DNA of 33,400 nucleotides from Clostridioides difficile CD160 (GTDB lineage: Bacteria; Bacillota; Clostridia; Peptostreptococcales; Peptostreptococcaceae), in the NCBI RefSeq assembly GCF_000449425.2, contig NZ_AVHW01000061.1:1-33400 (forward strand), read 5' to 3'. A program made the position numbers and the translations under genes. The notes under the pieces were generated by a model. It ran no database searches, was not told the origin of the DNA, and saw only the letters and a list, made by a program, of their open reading frames with translations. Positions 24,833 to 33,389 of this stretch are shown here, one piece after another; within the stretch, counting starts at the first letter, position 1, and each line of letters opens with the position of its first letter.

Positions 24833-25969
24833 ATGGGGATAAATATAAATAGTTTTTCAAAAGATAAGAATTCTGTAGAGGTTACTGAAAATTTACCTAC
24901 AGTTGTTCAAGAAGAAAATTTTGATATAATGGAATATACAAATAATAAAAAAAATGAACTGAGAAAGTCTAAGGAAGTTGAAGCATTGACATCTCTTATA
25001 GAAGTAGAAAATCCAGATACAATTTTACAATTTGGTAGAAAAGCATCTGAAGGAGTAGCAAGGGTTTCTGATAGTCTTCTAAACACAATAAAATTAAATA
25101 GAAATGAAGAAAATTCTAAAATGTTGGTTCATTTAACTAAAATAATGGACAAGTTTGATTTAGATGATTTTCAAGAAACTAAGGAACCAAATTTTGTTCA
25201 AAAACTTTTCAAAAAAGCTAATAATGCCATTGAAATGATGTTTCAAAAGTATGAAACATTGGGAGGAGAAGTTGAAAAAATCCAAATTGAGCTTGAGCAA
25301 TATGAGAGAGATATAGCACTTTCTAATAAGCAAATAGGCTCTATGTTAAATGAGAACTTTGAGTTTTATAATGAACTTCAAAAATATATTGTTGCTGGAG
25401 AAATGGCACTAGAAGAAATGGATAATGAAATACTACCTTTCTTTAAACAAAAATCAGAAACTAGTGGAGACCAAATGGATGTTGTTAATTATCAAGAGCT
25501 ATTAAAAGTTTATGATATGTTAAATCAAAGAATCTATGATTTAAGAATAGCAGAAAATATAGCTATACAGACAATACCTATGCTTAGAGGTATGCAACAT
25601 AATAATTATGGTTTAATTAGAAAAATAAACAGTGCATTCGTTGTAACTTTACCAGTATTCAAACAATGTTTATCTCAAGCTATATTACTTAAAAAACAAG
25701 AACTGCAAGCAAAATCTCTAAAAGCACTTGATGATAAAACTAATGAATTATTACTTAGAAATGCTCAAAATGTAAGTAGTCAAAGTGCACAAATAGCTAG
25801 AATGGCTGGAACGAGCTCTGTTCAAATAGAGACATTAGAAAAAATGTATACTACTATTAAGAGTGGTATAGATGAAACTATGAGAATAGAAGAAAATAAT
25901 AGAGTTTTGATTAAGGATAATACAAAGAGATTAGAAGAATTAAATACAGCTATAATTTATAATAAGTAG
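24833..25969 (+). CDS. telA: TelA-like toxic anion resistance protein
   Basis: A 378-residue, highly helical protein of the TelA/KlaA family (PF05816; Bacillus YceH). It is predicted to be mostly coiled coil (about 120-200 and 290-375) with no membrane segment. Recognisable family blocks are the central VVNYQELLKVYDMLNQRIYDLR and PMLRGMQHNNYGLIRKI stretches (about 217-265), where TelA proteins have their conserved leucine-rich helices. The start codon follows the yceG stop without a gap, with AGGAG at 24818-24822. Members are associated with tellurite resistance and tolerance of antimicrobial peptides and nisin. TelA and YceG likely act as a pair linking TerD assemblies to downstream responses. 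Confidence 0.93.
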   Translation: MGININSFSKDKNSVEVTENLPTVVQEENFDIMEYTNNKKNELRKSKEVEALTSLIEVENPDTILQFGRKASEGVARVSDSLLNTIKLNRNEENSKMLVHLTKIMDKFDLDDFQETKEPNFVQKLFKKANNAIEMMFQKYETLGGEVEKIQIELEQYERDIALSNKQIGSMLNENFEFYNELQKYIVAGEMALEEMDNEILPFFKQKSETSGDQMDVVNYQELLKVYDMLNQRIYDLRIAENIAIQTIPMLRGMQHNNYGLIRKINSAFVVTLPVFKQCLSQAILLKKQELQAKSLKALDDKTNELLLRNAQNVSSQSAQIARMAGTSSVQIETLEKMYTTIKSGIDETMRIEENNRVLIKDNTKRLEELNTAIIYNK

Positions 25970-25975
25970 TATATT

Positions 25976-26008
25976 AGGGGCTAATTTGTACAAAGTTGGC
26001 CCTTTCTA
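25976..26008 (+). other. Terminator-like hairpin between telA and the metabolic module
   Basis: AGGGGCTAA (25976-25984) pairs with TTGGCCCT (25996-26003), with two mismatched positions, and is followed by TTTCT. It may partly separate expression of the stress proteins from that of the four enzymes downstream. Confidence 0.4.
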
Positions 26009-26029
26009 TGTATATGAGGAGGCCATACA

Positions 26030-27106
26030 TTGAAATATTTCGATTATATCTGCAAAGATGATTTGGAGAGAATTTTTTTGAAAGAGCCAGAAGATTTTAA
26101 TGCTAAGACTGAAAAAGATGTGTTGAAATATGCACTAGGTGCTTTTTTATACGTTCCAGCTACTCAATATAATATGATTTATAAGAGTATTATAGGAGAT
26201 GTCAAGGGAGTTAGACCATTAGCTATCTGCTTAGAAGATGCTGTTGGAGTAAACGGAGAGTTAGAGGCTATAGAAAATCTTAGATTAATTTTGAAAAATA
26301 TTAGTGATGAAAGTATAATCAATAAAGATGGAATACCATTAATTTTTGTAAGAATAAAAGATGTGGAGCAGTTGTTGAGGATTAAAGATATTATAGTTAA
26401 AAATAGTCATACTATAACAGGGATATTAATTCCTAAAGCAAATTCCGAGTTAATAGAGAATTGCATAGAAGCCTTGAATTATATGAATCTTCAAGATATG
26501 TATGTTATTCCAATAATAGAGACAAGAGAGTTTATATATAAGGAAAGTAAAGAACTGAGTTTTAATAGTTTGTACAATACTATTTTAAGATATAAGTCAA
26601 GAATACTTAGCATTAGAATAGGTATAACTGACGTATTGGGTATGTATGGTATAAGAAGAGACAAAAACTTTTCTATATATAACAACTTGATTTGTTCATC
26701 ATTTATACTAGATATAATCACATATCTTCAAAGACCAGAGCTAGATATACCTATAAGTGGAGGCGTGTCAGAGTTTTTTGATATGACGAATGAAGAGATA
26801 AGAAGTAAGTATGTAGAAGAAATATTGTTGGATAAATTTCATGGGTTAATTGGAAAGACAGTAATTCATCCAATGCAAATTCAAATTGTACAAGCACTAT
26901 CTGCCATATCATATGAGGATTTTACTGATGCCTTGGATATATCGAATAGTACAGATAGTAAATATGGCGTAAGTAAGGGTGTATTAGGAGAGAGAATGAA
27001 TGAAACAAATCCACATTTTTTATGGGCTAAAAAAACATTGATTCTATCTAAAATATATGGTGTATTAAATAAAGGAGTAGACTATGAAGAATTGCTTAAA
27101 TTTTAA
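26030..27106 (+). CDS. Ter-associated C-C bond lyase (HpcH/HpaI-citrate lyase-like TIM barrel)
   Basis: A 358-residue TIM-barrel enzyme related to CitE and HpcH aldolases. Active-site signatures are CLEDAV (67-72), R108 in FVRIK, K136 in LIPKA, E164 in PIIETRE, the metal-binding D201 in IGITDVLG, and GKTVIHPMQI (275-284). It should cleave or form a carbon-carbon bond using a divalent metal; the substrate is not known. Proteins like this are named C-C_Bond_Lyase in Ter gene clusters, where they belong to a pathway proposed to make a nucleoside-like molecule. Translation starts at a TTG (26030) behind AGGAGG (26017-26022). It overlaps the next gene by 23 bp. Confidence 0.85.
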   Translation: MKYFDYICKDDLERIFLKEPEDFNAKTEKDVLKYALGAFLYVPATQYNMIYKSIIGDVKGVRPLAICLEDAVGVNGELEAIENLRLILKNISDESIINKDGIPLIFVRIKDVEQLLRIKDIIVKNSHTITGILIPKANSELIENCIEALNYMNLQDMYVIPIIETREFIYKESKELSFNSLYNTILRYKSRILSIRIGITDVLGMYGIRRDKNFSIYNNLICSSFILDIITYLQRPELDIPISGGVSEFFDMTNEEIRSKYVEEILLDKFHGLIGKTVIHPMQIQIVQALSAISYEDFTDALDISNSTDSKYGVSKGVLGERMNETNPHFLWAKKTLILSKIYGVLNKGVDYEELLKF

Positions 27107-28322
27107 TTGTGAAATTGACATTATTGACAATCCATTAAATTTAGAATTAAATGATTTTTTAGATATAGGAATAAGAAATAATAGTAAAAGACGTTTTTTA
27201 TTTATATCAAAGAAACTTGGTAAGCATCTAGCATGTAAACCAAGTGAGATGGACAATTTGGGAAAATTAATAGCCACAATTTATAATGAAAAAAATAAAG
27301 TAACATCAAATGGAACTGTTATAGCTTTTGCTGAGACTGGGACAGCTATTGGGCATAGTGTTTTTGATTACTTATGTGGAGAATATGAATTTATTCATAC
27401 CACTAGAGAACAATTTGATGAGTTAGAGAATCTAGAATTTTTAGAAGAACATTCTCACGCAACAGACCAAAATCTATACTTTGGTATGCTTAGCAACTTT
27501 AAAGCTGGAGATGAAGTAATATTAGTCGATGATGAGATTACCACAGCTAATACGTGTATGAATATAATTAAGAAGGTTCAAAGTATTTATCCTAAAAAGA
27601 AATACACTATATGTTCAATACTTAATTGGGTGAGTGATGATAACTTAAGAAAAGTTGCTAATTTGGAAAAAGAGCTAGACTGTAAGATAGAATTTGTATA
27701 TTTATTTAAAGGAAACTTTAAATTTGACATAAATGAAGATGTTATTTCAAATTACAATGATAATTATACTATTGATGAATCACATACTATTTCAAATGAT
27801 AAAGTAAATTTAGTAGTGAATCATATTGATGTTGATTTAGAAGATTATATTGGAAGTAAGAAATATGTTAAGTATACTGGTAGATTTGGAATTAATAGAA
27901 GAGAACAATCTAGATTAAAAGAAATTGTAAAGAGAGAAAGTAAAAAAATAACTATGGATAATAAAGAATCTTTAGAAAATGAAAATGAAAAGATTCTATT
28001 TTTGGGTACTGAAGAATTTATGTATATACCTATGTTGTTTGCGAAGGAAAAAGAGAATCAATGTGATGTATACTATCATTCAACAACAAGAAGTCCAATT
28101 ATTGATATCGAAAAAAATAATTATCCTATTAGAAGTAAGTTTAAGTTAAAGAGCTTTTATAATATAGATGTTCAAAATTATATTTATAATATAGATAAGC
28201 ATAATTTTTCTAAATGTTATTTATTTGTAGAGTTAAATAAAAGTGAAAATTCTTATCTGGAATTTATTGATATAATTAAAAGTACAAGTATAAAAGAATT
28301 GACTATAGTATGTTGTAGCTAA
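27084..28322 (+). CDS. Ter-associated phosphoribosyltransferase with TRSP domain
   Basis: A 412-residue, two-domain protein. The N-terminal PRTase (about 30-215) has the PRPP-binding loop VILVDDEITTANT (145-157), the classic acidic pair plus TT, and an AETGTAIG flap region (83-90). The C-terminal part (about 255-410) carries the TTRSP motif (334-338) that gives the TRSP domain its name, and a TGRFGI block (265-270). It should transfer phosphoribose from PRPP to a base-like acceptor, or run the reverse reaction; the TRSP domain function is unknown. It overlaps the lyase gene by 23 bp with AAAGGAG (27072-27078) as its ribosome binding site, consistent with stepwise enzymes of one pathway. Confidence 0.85.
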   Translation: MKNCLNFNCEIDIIDNPLNLELNDFLDIGIRNNSKRRFLFISKKLGKHLACKPSEMDNLGKLIATIYNEKNKVTSNGTVIAFAETGTAIGHSVFDYLCGEYEFIHTTREQFDELENLEFLEEHSHATDQNLYFGMLSNFKAGDEVILVDDEITTANTCMNIIKKVQSIYPKKKYTICSILNWVSDDNLRKVANLEKELDCKIEFVYLFKGNFKFDINEDVISNYNDNYTIDESHTISNDKVNLVVNHIDVDLEDYIGSKKYVKYTGRFGINRREQSRLKEIVKRESKKITMDNKESLENENEKILFLGTEEFMYIPMLFAKEKENQCDVYYHSTTRSPIIDIEKNNYPIRSKFKLKSFYNIDVQNYIYNIDKHNFSKCYLFVELNKSENSYLEFIDIIKSTSIKELTIVCCS

Positions 28323-28375
28323 ATGCTTTAAGAGAATTAAAGTATATCACAGTTTTAAGATAGGAGTTGGGCCAT

Positions 28376-29464
28376 ATGGAAGATTTTAGCACATATTCTA
28401 AGGATGATGTTATCTTTTTATTAAAAGATATATCAAATTTAATTGAAGAAGAAGGAAATAAAGAGAGAGAATTAAAAATACAAAATGGTAGACATTATTC
28501 AGAAATGATACCAATAGAGTATGAAGTTAGTGAAGATTATCTGAATTTATATCATGATAAACTAGAACAAAATAAAAATAAGCTTGCGTTTTCCATAGGT
28601 GTTATGTGTGAAAAGATAATTAAAAAAAATGGGACTGATGTAGTATTAGTTTCACTTGCTAGAGCAGGTACACCTATTGGTATTTTGGCAAAGAGATATC
28701 TAAAAAATAAGTATAATCTAAATTTACCTCACTATACAATCTCTATAATAAGAGATAAAGGAATAGATATGAATGCAATTGAATATATAGTAAAGAATCA
28801 TCCAAACTCAGAAATTCAATTCTTAGATGGGTGGACTGGAAAGGGAACTATATCAAAAGAACTTGAAAAAGCATGTGATGAGCTTAATGCTAAATTTAAA
28901 AAGCCTTTTGACTCAACTCTTGCTGTATTAGCTGACCCTGCTGGATATTCAGGACTTTATGGAATTAGAGAAGACTTCTTAATACCAAGTGCATGTTTAA
29001 ATTCAACAGTTTCTGGATTAATAAGCAGAACTGTATTAAGAGAAGATTTAATTGGTAAAGATGATTTTCACGGAGCTAAATTCTATAAATATTTAAAAGA
29101 CAAAGACGAATCTATAAATTATATAGAGACTATAGAAGCATGTTTTAAAAATCAATTTAAGAACATATCTGATGAAGTTGATAAATGGCAAAGTGATATT
29201 ATAACAAAAGATGGGTATTTTGATGTTTTAAATATAAAGGAAAAGTACAGTATAACAGACATTAACTTTATCAAACCAGGTGTTGGAGAAACAACAAGAG
29301 TTTTACTTAGAAGAGTTCCATATAAGATTTTAGTTAAAGACTTAAATGACAAATCTTTAGACCACATACTTATATTAGCTAAAGAGAAAAATGTTGAAGT
29401 TGAACAAATGAACTTAAAGGCTTATAAATGTTGTGGAATAATAAAAAATATGAAAGATATTTAA
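28376..29464 (+). CDS. Ter-associated phosphoribosyltransferase (StiP/PRTase_1) with PELOTA domain
   Basis: A 362-residue protein with a divergent PRTase domain (about 35-260). The PRPP loop is represented by FLDGWTGKGTIS (149-160), where the usual second acidic residue is replaced, and VSLARAGTPIGIL (92-104) forms the flap region. The C-terminal part (about 292-358: RVLLRRVPYKILVKD, DHILILAKEKNVEVEQM, YKCCGIIKNM) fits the PELOTA-type RNA-binding fold seen in ribosomal L7Ae/L30e relatives. The family has also been labelled StiP, a supposed cysteine protease, which I consider less likely. I start at 28376: AGGAG (28362-28366) is 9 bases upstream, while a TTG at 28367 abuts it. It forms the second ribosyl-transfer step of the module. 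Confidence 0.82.
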   Translation: MEDFSTYSKDDVIFLLKDISNLIEEEGNKERELKIQNGRHYSEMIPIEYEVSEDYLNLYHDKLEQNKNKLAFSIGVMCEKIIKKNGTDVVLVSLARAGTPIGILAKRYLKNKYNLNLPHYTISIIRDKGIDMNAIEYIVKNHPNSEIQFLDGWTGKGTISKELEKACDELNAKFKKPFDSTLAVLADPAGYSGLYGIREDFLIPSACLNSTVSGLISRTVLREDLIGKDDFHGAKFYKYLKDKDESINYIETIEACFKNQFKNISDEVDKWQSDIITKDGYFDVLNIKEKYSITDINFIKPGVGETTRVLLRRVPYKILVKDLNDKSLDHILILAKEKNVEVEQMNLKAYKCCGIIKNMKDI

Positions 29465-29491
29465 AAAATATATTAGACAGGAGAATACTGA

Positions 29492-30283
29492 ATGATTGTT
29501 TTTTCAGATTTAGACAGGAGTATTATTTACTCTGATAAATTTTTAGATACTGATAAGGAATATACTAATATAGAGATTTATAGAGAAAAAGAAATATCTT
29601 ATATATCTTTAGATACTATAAATCTAATAAAGCAAATACAATATTATGGTATGTTTATACCGACAACTACTAGAACAGTGGAGCAATTTAGGCGTATAGA
29701 ATTTAATAAATATGGGATTCATTTTCCTTTTAGTATAACTTCAAATGGAGCAATTATACTTAAAGATAATAAAATATTAAAATCGTGGAGTGAAGAAATA
29801 GATAAATTAAAATCTAATTATGAACCTATTGAAAGTATGATTGAAAAATTTAAAGATTATTTAGATATAGAAGGAATAACTAACTTTAAAGTTGCAGAAA
29901 ATACATTTTTTTATATAGTTGTGGATTTTGCAAAATTTAATTTGGATTCAATCAAAGAATATCTAAATATATTGGAATCAAAAAATTGGAAGTTCTATGT
30001 GAGTGGTAGAAAAATCTACTTTATACCAAAAGAAATCTCAAAAGAAAATGCTATAAAATACTTAACTAAAGAATTACGAATAGAGTCTTTTTATGCAATT
30101 GGAGACTCTGTTATGGACTATGGTATGCTCAATATTTCAAATAAAGCATATGTATTAAAGCATGGTGATATAAATAAAAATGAAACAGAAAACTCATTTA
30201 TATCAAGTACTTTTAATGGAATGAGTGGAACTGAAGAGATACTATCTAATATTTTAGATGAAAGTTGTCTACTTAATATATAA
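29492..30283 (+). CDS. Ter-associated HAD-family phosphatase
   Basis: A 263-residue HAD hydrolase of the Cof/sucrose-phosphatase type (C2B cap, about 80-180). Catalytic motifs are intact: D6 and D8 in FSDLDRS (nucleophile and acid), T58-T60 in PTTTRT, K184 as the phosphate-contacting lysine, and GDSVMD (204-209) for Mg2+ binding. It probably removes a phosphate from a sugar-phosphate or nucleotide-like intermediate made by the two PRTases upstream, 27 bp away. AGGAG at 29480-29484 is the ribosome binding site. It is the last gene of the island, closed by a very strong terminator. Confidence 0.9.
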   Translation: MIVFSDLDRSIIYSDKFLDTDKEYTNIEIYREKEISYISLDTINLIKQIQYYGMFIPTTTRTVEQFRRIEFNKYGIHFPFSITSNGAIILKDNKILKSWSEEIDKLKSNYEPIESMIEKFKDYLDIEGITNFKVAENTFFYIVVDFAKFNLDSIKEYLNILESKNWKFYVSGRKIYFIPKEISKENAIKYLTKELRIESFYAIGDSVMDYGMLNISNKAYVLKHGDINKNETENSFISSTFNGMSGTEEILSNILDESCLLNI

Positions 30284-30311
30284 TGACAAATATATATAAT
30301 TAATAAACCAG

Positions 30312-30370
30312 AAAAATCTGAAATAAATTAGAATAAAATTTATCATACTAATTTATTTCAGATTTTTATT
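30312..30370. terminator. Bidirectional terminator between HAD phosphatase and XRE regulator genes
   Basis: A perfect 20-bp stem (30312-30331 with 30348-30367) encloses a 16-base loop, with T-rich ends on both strands. It lies between convergent genes ending at 30283 and 30400. Confidence 0.9.
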
Positions 30371-30399
30371 AATTTATATTTAAGTGAGAATTTAATATA

Positions 30400-30954
30400 T
30401 TAAAATGAAGGTGGAGTCATTGCCCAGACTGATATACATATATCATCGTCATAATTTTCATATACATGTGGAATGGTACTGTTAAAATAAAAACTATCTC
30501 CTTCTTCCAATACATATTCCTTATTTCCAAGTATTATCTTCATTTTTCCCTTTATTATATATCCACATTCCTCGCCTTCATGCGTTACAAATTCACTACT
30601 TTTTTTTGTATGACCATCTAGTGTAACAAGTAAAAATTCTATTTTCTTGCCAGATAAATTAGGAACAAGAAGTTCATAAAATTTTGTAGAATCATTAGTT
30701 ACTATTTTTTTTCTATTGTTTTTCTTTACTATTATATTAGAGTCTTCTTTTTCAATCTCATCAAAGAAATAACCTATATTTATATCAAGAGCTTTTGATA
30801 TTTTCCACATTGCTACAATTGACGGAACAACCATATTTCGCTCAATTTGACTTATTAAACCCGTACTTAAATCTGAGTTTTTTGCTAAAGTAGATATACT
30901 GATATTTTTAGATTTTCTAAGAGCTCTAATTTTGCTTCCGACATCTATATTCAT
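30400..30954 (-). CDS. XRE-family regulator with cupin domain
   Basis: A 184-residue DNA-binding regulator. The helix-turn-helix occupies about 6-60 (SKIRALRKSKNISISTLAK, then STGLISQIERN) and a cupin domain about 112-180 (HEGEECGYIIKGKMKIILG, EEGDSFYFNSTIPHVYEN), with His and Glu positions of a possible metal or ligand site. PuuR-like regulators of this layout usually sense a small amine or amino acid and repress adjacent uptake and catabolism genes. The divergent neighbours are a transporter and a dipeptidase, which fits. I choose ATG 30954 over a TTG at 30963, since GAGGGGG abuts the TTG. The likely operator is the palindrome at 31082-31111. Confidence 0.9.
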   Translation of the reverse strand: MNIDVGSKIRALRKSKNISISTLAKNSDLSTGLISQIERNMVVPSIVAMWKISKALDINIGYFFDEIEKEDSNIIVKKNNRKKIVTNDSTKFYELLVPNLSGKKIEFLLVTLDGHTKKSSEFVTHEGEECGYIIKGKMKIILGNKEYVLEEGDSFYFNSTIPHVYENYDDDICISVWAMTPPSF

Positions 30955-31050
30955 TAGATACAAACCCCCTCAGACATGATTATAACATATAATTTGTAAA
31001 GAGTAGTAAAATAAAAAAAGTTTTATTATACATGTATTTTCCCTGTTTTA

Positions 31051-31079
31051 TTGAATTTTCTGAAAAGATGAATTATAAT
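31051..31079 (+). promoter_or_regulatory. Promoter of the DUF819-dipeptidase operon
   Basis: TTGAAT (31051-31056), a 17-bp spacer and TATAAT (31074-31079) form a near-consensus promoter. The expected transcription start falls within the palindrome that follows. Confidence 0.75.
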
Positions 31080-31081
31080 AG

Positions 31082-31111
31082 TATTAATATTCAATATATT
31101 GAATATTAATA
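31082..31111. promoter_or_regulatory. 30-bp perfect palindrome, probable operator
   Basis: Positions 31082-31096 are the exact reverse complement of 31097-31111. It begins 3 bp after the -10 box, so a bound dimer would block initiation. The XRE-cupin regulator encoded divergently is the obvious candidate. Confidence 0.7.
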
Positions 31112-31147
31112 TAGATATTTTAATTTAATGAAATGGAGGTAGTTAAG

Positions 31148-32350
31148 ATGAAGAGTTTTGTAAGTCCTGATAATATTTGGGTATTATGGGCAGTTATAAC
31201 TGGATGGGCAGCATTTAGTATTTATTTGGAACAAAAGTACAATTGGGCATCGAAAATATCAGGAGCAATAATAGCTCTTGTAGGAGCTATGTTACTATCA
31301 AATCTAAATATCATACCAGTAGAGTCTGTTGTGTATGACCAAGTATGGGGATATGTTGTTCCTTTAGCTATAGCTTTACTGTTATATCAATGTAACATTA
31401 AAAAGATATGGAAAGAAAGTGGAAGATTACTCGTAATATTTCTTGTAGGCTCTGTCGGAACTGTGATTGGGGCTATGGTTGGATTTTTACTATTAAAAAA
31501 TGCAGTACCAGATTTAAATGTTGTTGCAGCTATGATGACAGGTTCCTATATAGGTGGAAATGTAAACTTCGCAGCCATGTCAGGAGCATTTAATGCACCT
31601 GGAGAATTGGTATCAGCAACAGTTGTAGCAGACAATCTTTTAATGGCATTATATTTCTTTGTTTTAATAGCTATCCCATCAATTGGATTTTTTAGAAAAC
31701 ATTTTAAACATCCACATGTAGATGAGATGGAAAGTATGGATGTAACTGAAGGAGAAACAATAGCAGCAAATTATTGGGGAAGAAAAGAAATATCTTTAAA
31801 AGATATAGCAATAGCTATTGGTAGTGCCTTTATAATCGTTGCAGTATCTGTAGAATTATCAACTTGGTTTAAAGCTATAATACCAACATCAAATCCTTTT
31901 TTAGCAATGTTAAATACTCTATTTGGTAATCAATATTTAATAATAACTACTTTGACTATGTTATTTGCTACATTTATGCCTAAATTCTTTAGTGATATAA
32001 AAGGAGCACAAGAGATAGGTACATTTTTAATCTATATATTCTTTGTGGTAGTAGGTGTTCCTGCTTCTATAACATTAATAATCCAAAAATCACCATTATT
32101 GCTTTTATATTGTGGAATAATGGTACTGATAAACATGTTAGTTACATTTATAGTTGCCAAAATATTTAAGTTTACTTTAGAAGAAGCTATTCTTGCATCT
32201 AATGCAAATATTGGTGGGCCTACAACAGCAGCAGCTATGGCAATATCAAAAGGATGGTCTAAACTAGTAGGACCAATACTTATAGTTGGAACATTTGGAT
32301 ATATAGTTGGCAATTATTTTGGCCTTTTAGTAGGAAATATTTTAATATAA
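31148..32350 (+). CDS. DUF819 (YjcL-like) membrane transporter
   Basis: A 400-residue integral membrane protein with about ten to eleven hydrophobic spans. It has the two DUF819 hallmark segments in inverted-repeat positions: GSYIGGNVNFAAMSGAF (about 133-149) and ASNANIGGPTTAAAMAISKG (about 350-369). These resemble the discontinuous helices of sodium-coupled carriers, so a substrate carrier role is likely, but the family's substrate is not established. The next gene encodes a dipeptidase, which suggests uptake of a peptide or amino acid derivative. The start is ATG 31148 with GGAGGT at 31135-31140; the in-frame ATG at 31133 overlaps that site. Regulated through the promoter and palindrome upstream. 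Confidence 0.86.
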   Translation: MKSFVSPDNIWVLWAVITGWAAFSIYLEQKYNWASKISGAIIALVGAMLLSNLNIIPVESVVYDQVWGYVVPLAIALLLYQCNIKKIWKESGRLLVIFLVGSVGTVIGAMVGFLLLKNAVPDLNVVAAMMTGSYIGGNVNFAAMSGAFNAPGELVSATVVADNLLMALYFFVLIAIPSIGFFRKHFKHPHVDEMESMDVTEGETIAANYWGRKEISLKDIAIAIGSAFIIVAVSVELSTWFKAIIPTSNPFLAMLNTLFGNQYLIITTLTMLFATFMPKFFSDIKGAQEIGTFLIYIFFVVVGVPASITLIIQKSPLLLLYCGIMVLINMLVTFIVAKIFKFTLEEAILASNANIGGPTTAAAMAISKGWSKLVGPILIVGTFGYIVGNYFGLLVGNILI

Positions 32351-32408
32351 TTCTATACGAACTAAAAAGTTTATTTTAAGAAAGACTTTTATTTAACTGG
32401 AGGTTGTT

Positions 32409-33389
32409 ATGATTTTCGATGGACATTCAGATACTTGGGCAGATGTAACAATAAGAAGACTCAACGGGGAGAAAGATGTATTTAGAAGAATTCATCTTGA
32501 TAATTTTAAAAAAGCAAATATAGAAGGAGCTATTTTTGTAATATGGATAGACCCTCCATATGATAAAGAACCTGAAAAAAGAGTTAAACAAATTATAAGC
32601 TCTATAAAAGATGAAATTGAAGATATGAAAGATATTGTAAATATAGTAAAAAGATATTCTGATATAAACAAAGGTATAAGTGAAAATAAAATAAATATTT
32701 TAATTGGAATTGAAGGATTAAGTCATATTGGAAAAAATATAGATTTGATAGATTATTTTTATAAGGATGTCGGTGCAAGACATGCATCATTAACTTGGAA
32801 TGAGCAAAATGAACTTGCTACAGGTTGTTTAGGAGATAAAAGCAGAGGTTTAACTGAGATAGGGAAAAAAGCAGTAAATAAGATGGAAGAATTGGGAATG
32901 ATAGTAGATGTATCACATCTAAATGAGAAGTCATTTTGGGATTTGATGTCTATTGTAAGTAAACCAGTAATAGCCTCTCATTCTAATGCAAGAAACTTAT
33001 GTGATGCTAAAAGAAATCTTACAGATAATCAATTAAAAGAAATTTCAAAGATAGGTGGATTAGTAGGAATAAATAGTTTTAGGGGGTTTACTAATAGTAA
33101 TCCGAAGAAGCAAGATTTGATACACTTAGTTGACCATATAGATTACATGGTAAATCTCATAGGTATAGAGCATGTATCTTTTGGTTTTGATTTTAGTGAT
33201 TACTTAGGAGTAGAGACTATAGGTTCTTTTACTGAAAATGCCAGTATCCCAAGTGTAGATGGTCTTGAAAGTACACATACAGCACATAACATAATAATAG
33301 AACTTGAAAATAGAGGTTATAAAAAAAGAGATATAGATTTAATTTCTAGTGGTAATTTTTATAGACTCTTTAGAAATATATTAAAATAA
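32409..33389 (+). CDS. Membrane dipeptidase (peptidase family M19)
   Basis: A 326-residue zinc dipeptidase of the renal dipeptidase type, here without signal peptide and so probably cytoplasmic. Metal and active-site residues are readable: H6 and D8 in FDGHSD, E102 in GIEG, H170 in DVSHLN, H191 in ASHSN, and D261 in the FGFDFSD block. R200-S type specificity residues are not assessed. It should cleave dipeptides, including those with a D-residue or a dehydro-residue at the C-terminus. GGAGG (32400-32404) is the ribosome binding site. It lies 58 bp after the transporter gene with no terminator between, so they form an operon. The gene is complete; 11 bases remain in the window. Confidence 0.93.
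   Translation: MIFDGHSDTWADVTIRRLNGEKDVFRRIHLDNFKKANIEGAIFVIWIDPPYDKEPEKRVKQIISSIKDEIEDMKDIVNIVKRYSDINKGISENKINILIGIEGLSHIGKNIDLIDYFYKDVGARHASLTWNEQNELATGCLGDKSRGLTEIGKKAVNKMEELGMIVDVSHLNEKSFWDLMSIVSKPVIASHSNARNLCDAKRNLTDNQLKEISKIGGLVGINSFRGFTNSNPKKQDLIHLVDHIDYMVNLIGIEHVSFGFDFSDYLGVETIGSFTENASIPSVDGLESTHTAHNIIIELENRGYKKRDIDLISSGNFYRLFRNILK

Noticed and set aside
28367-28376. TTG start for the PRTase-PELOTA protein
   Set aside because: It touches the AGGAG site directly; ATG 28376 has normal spacing.
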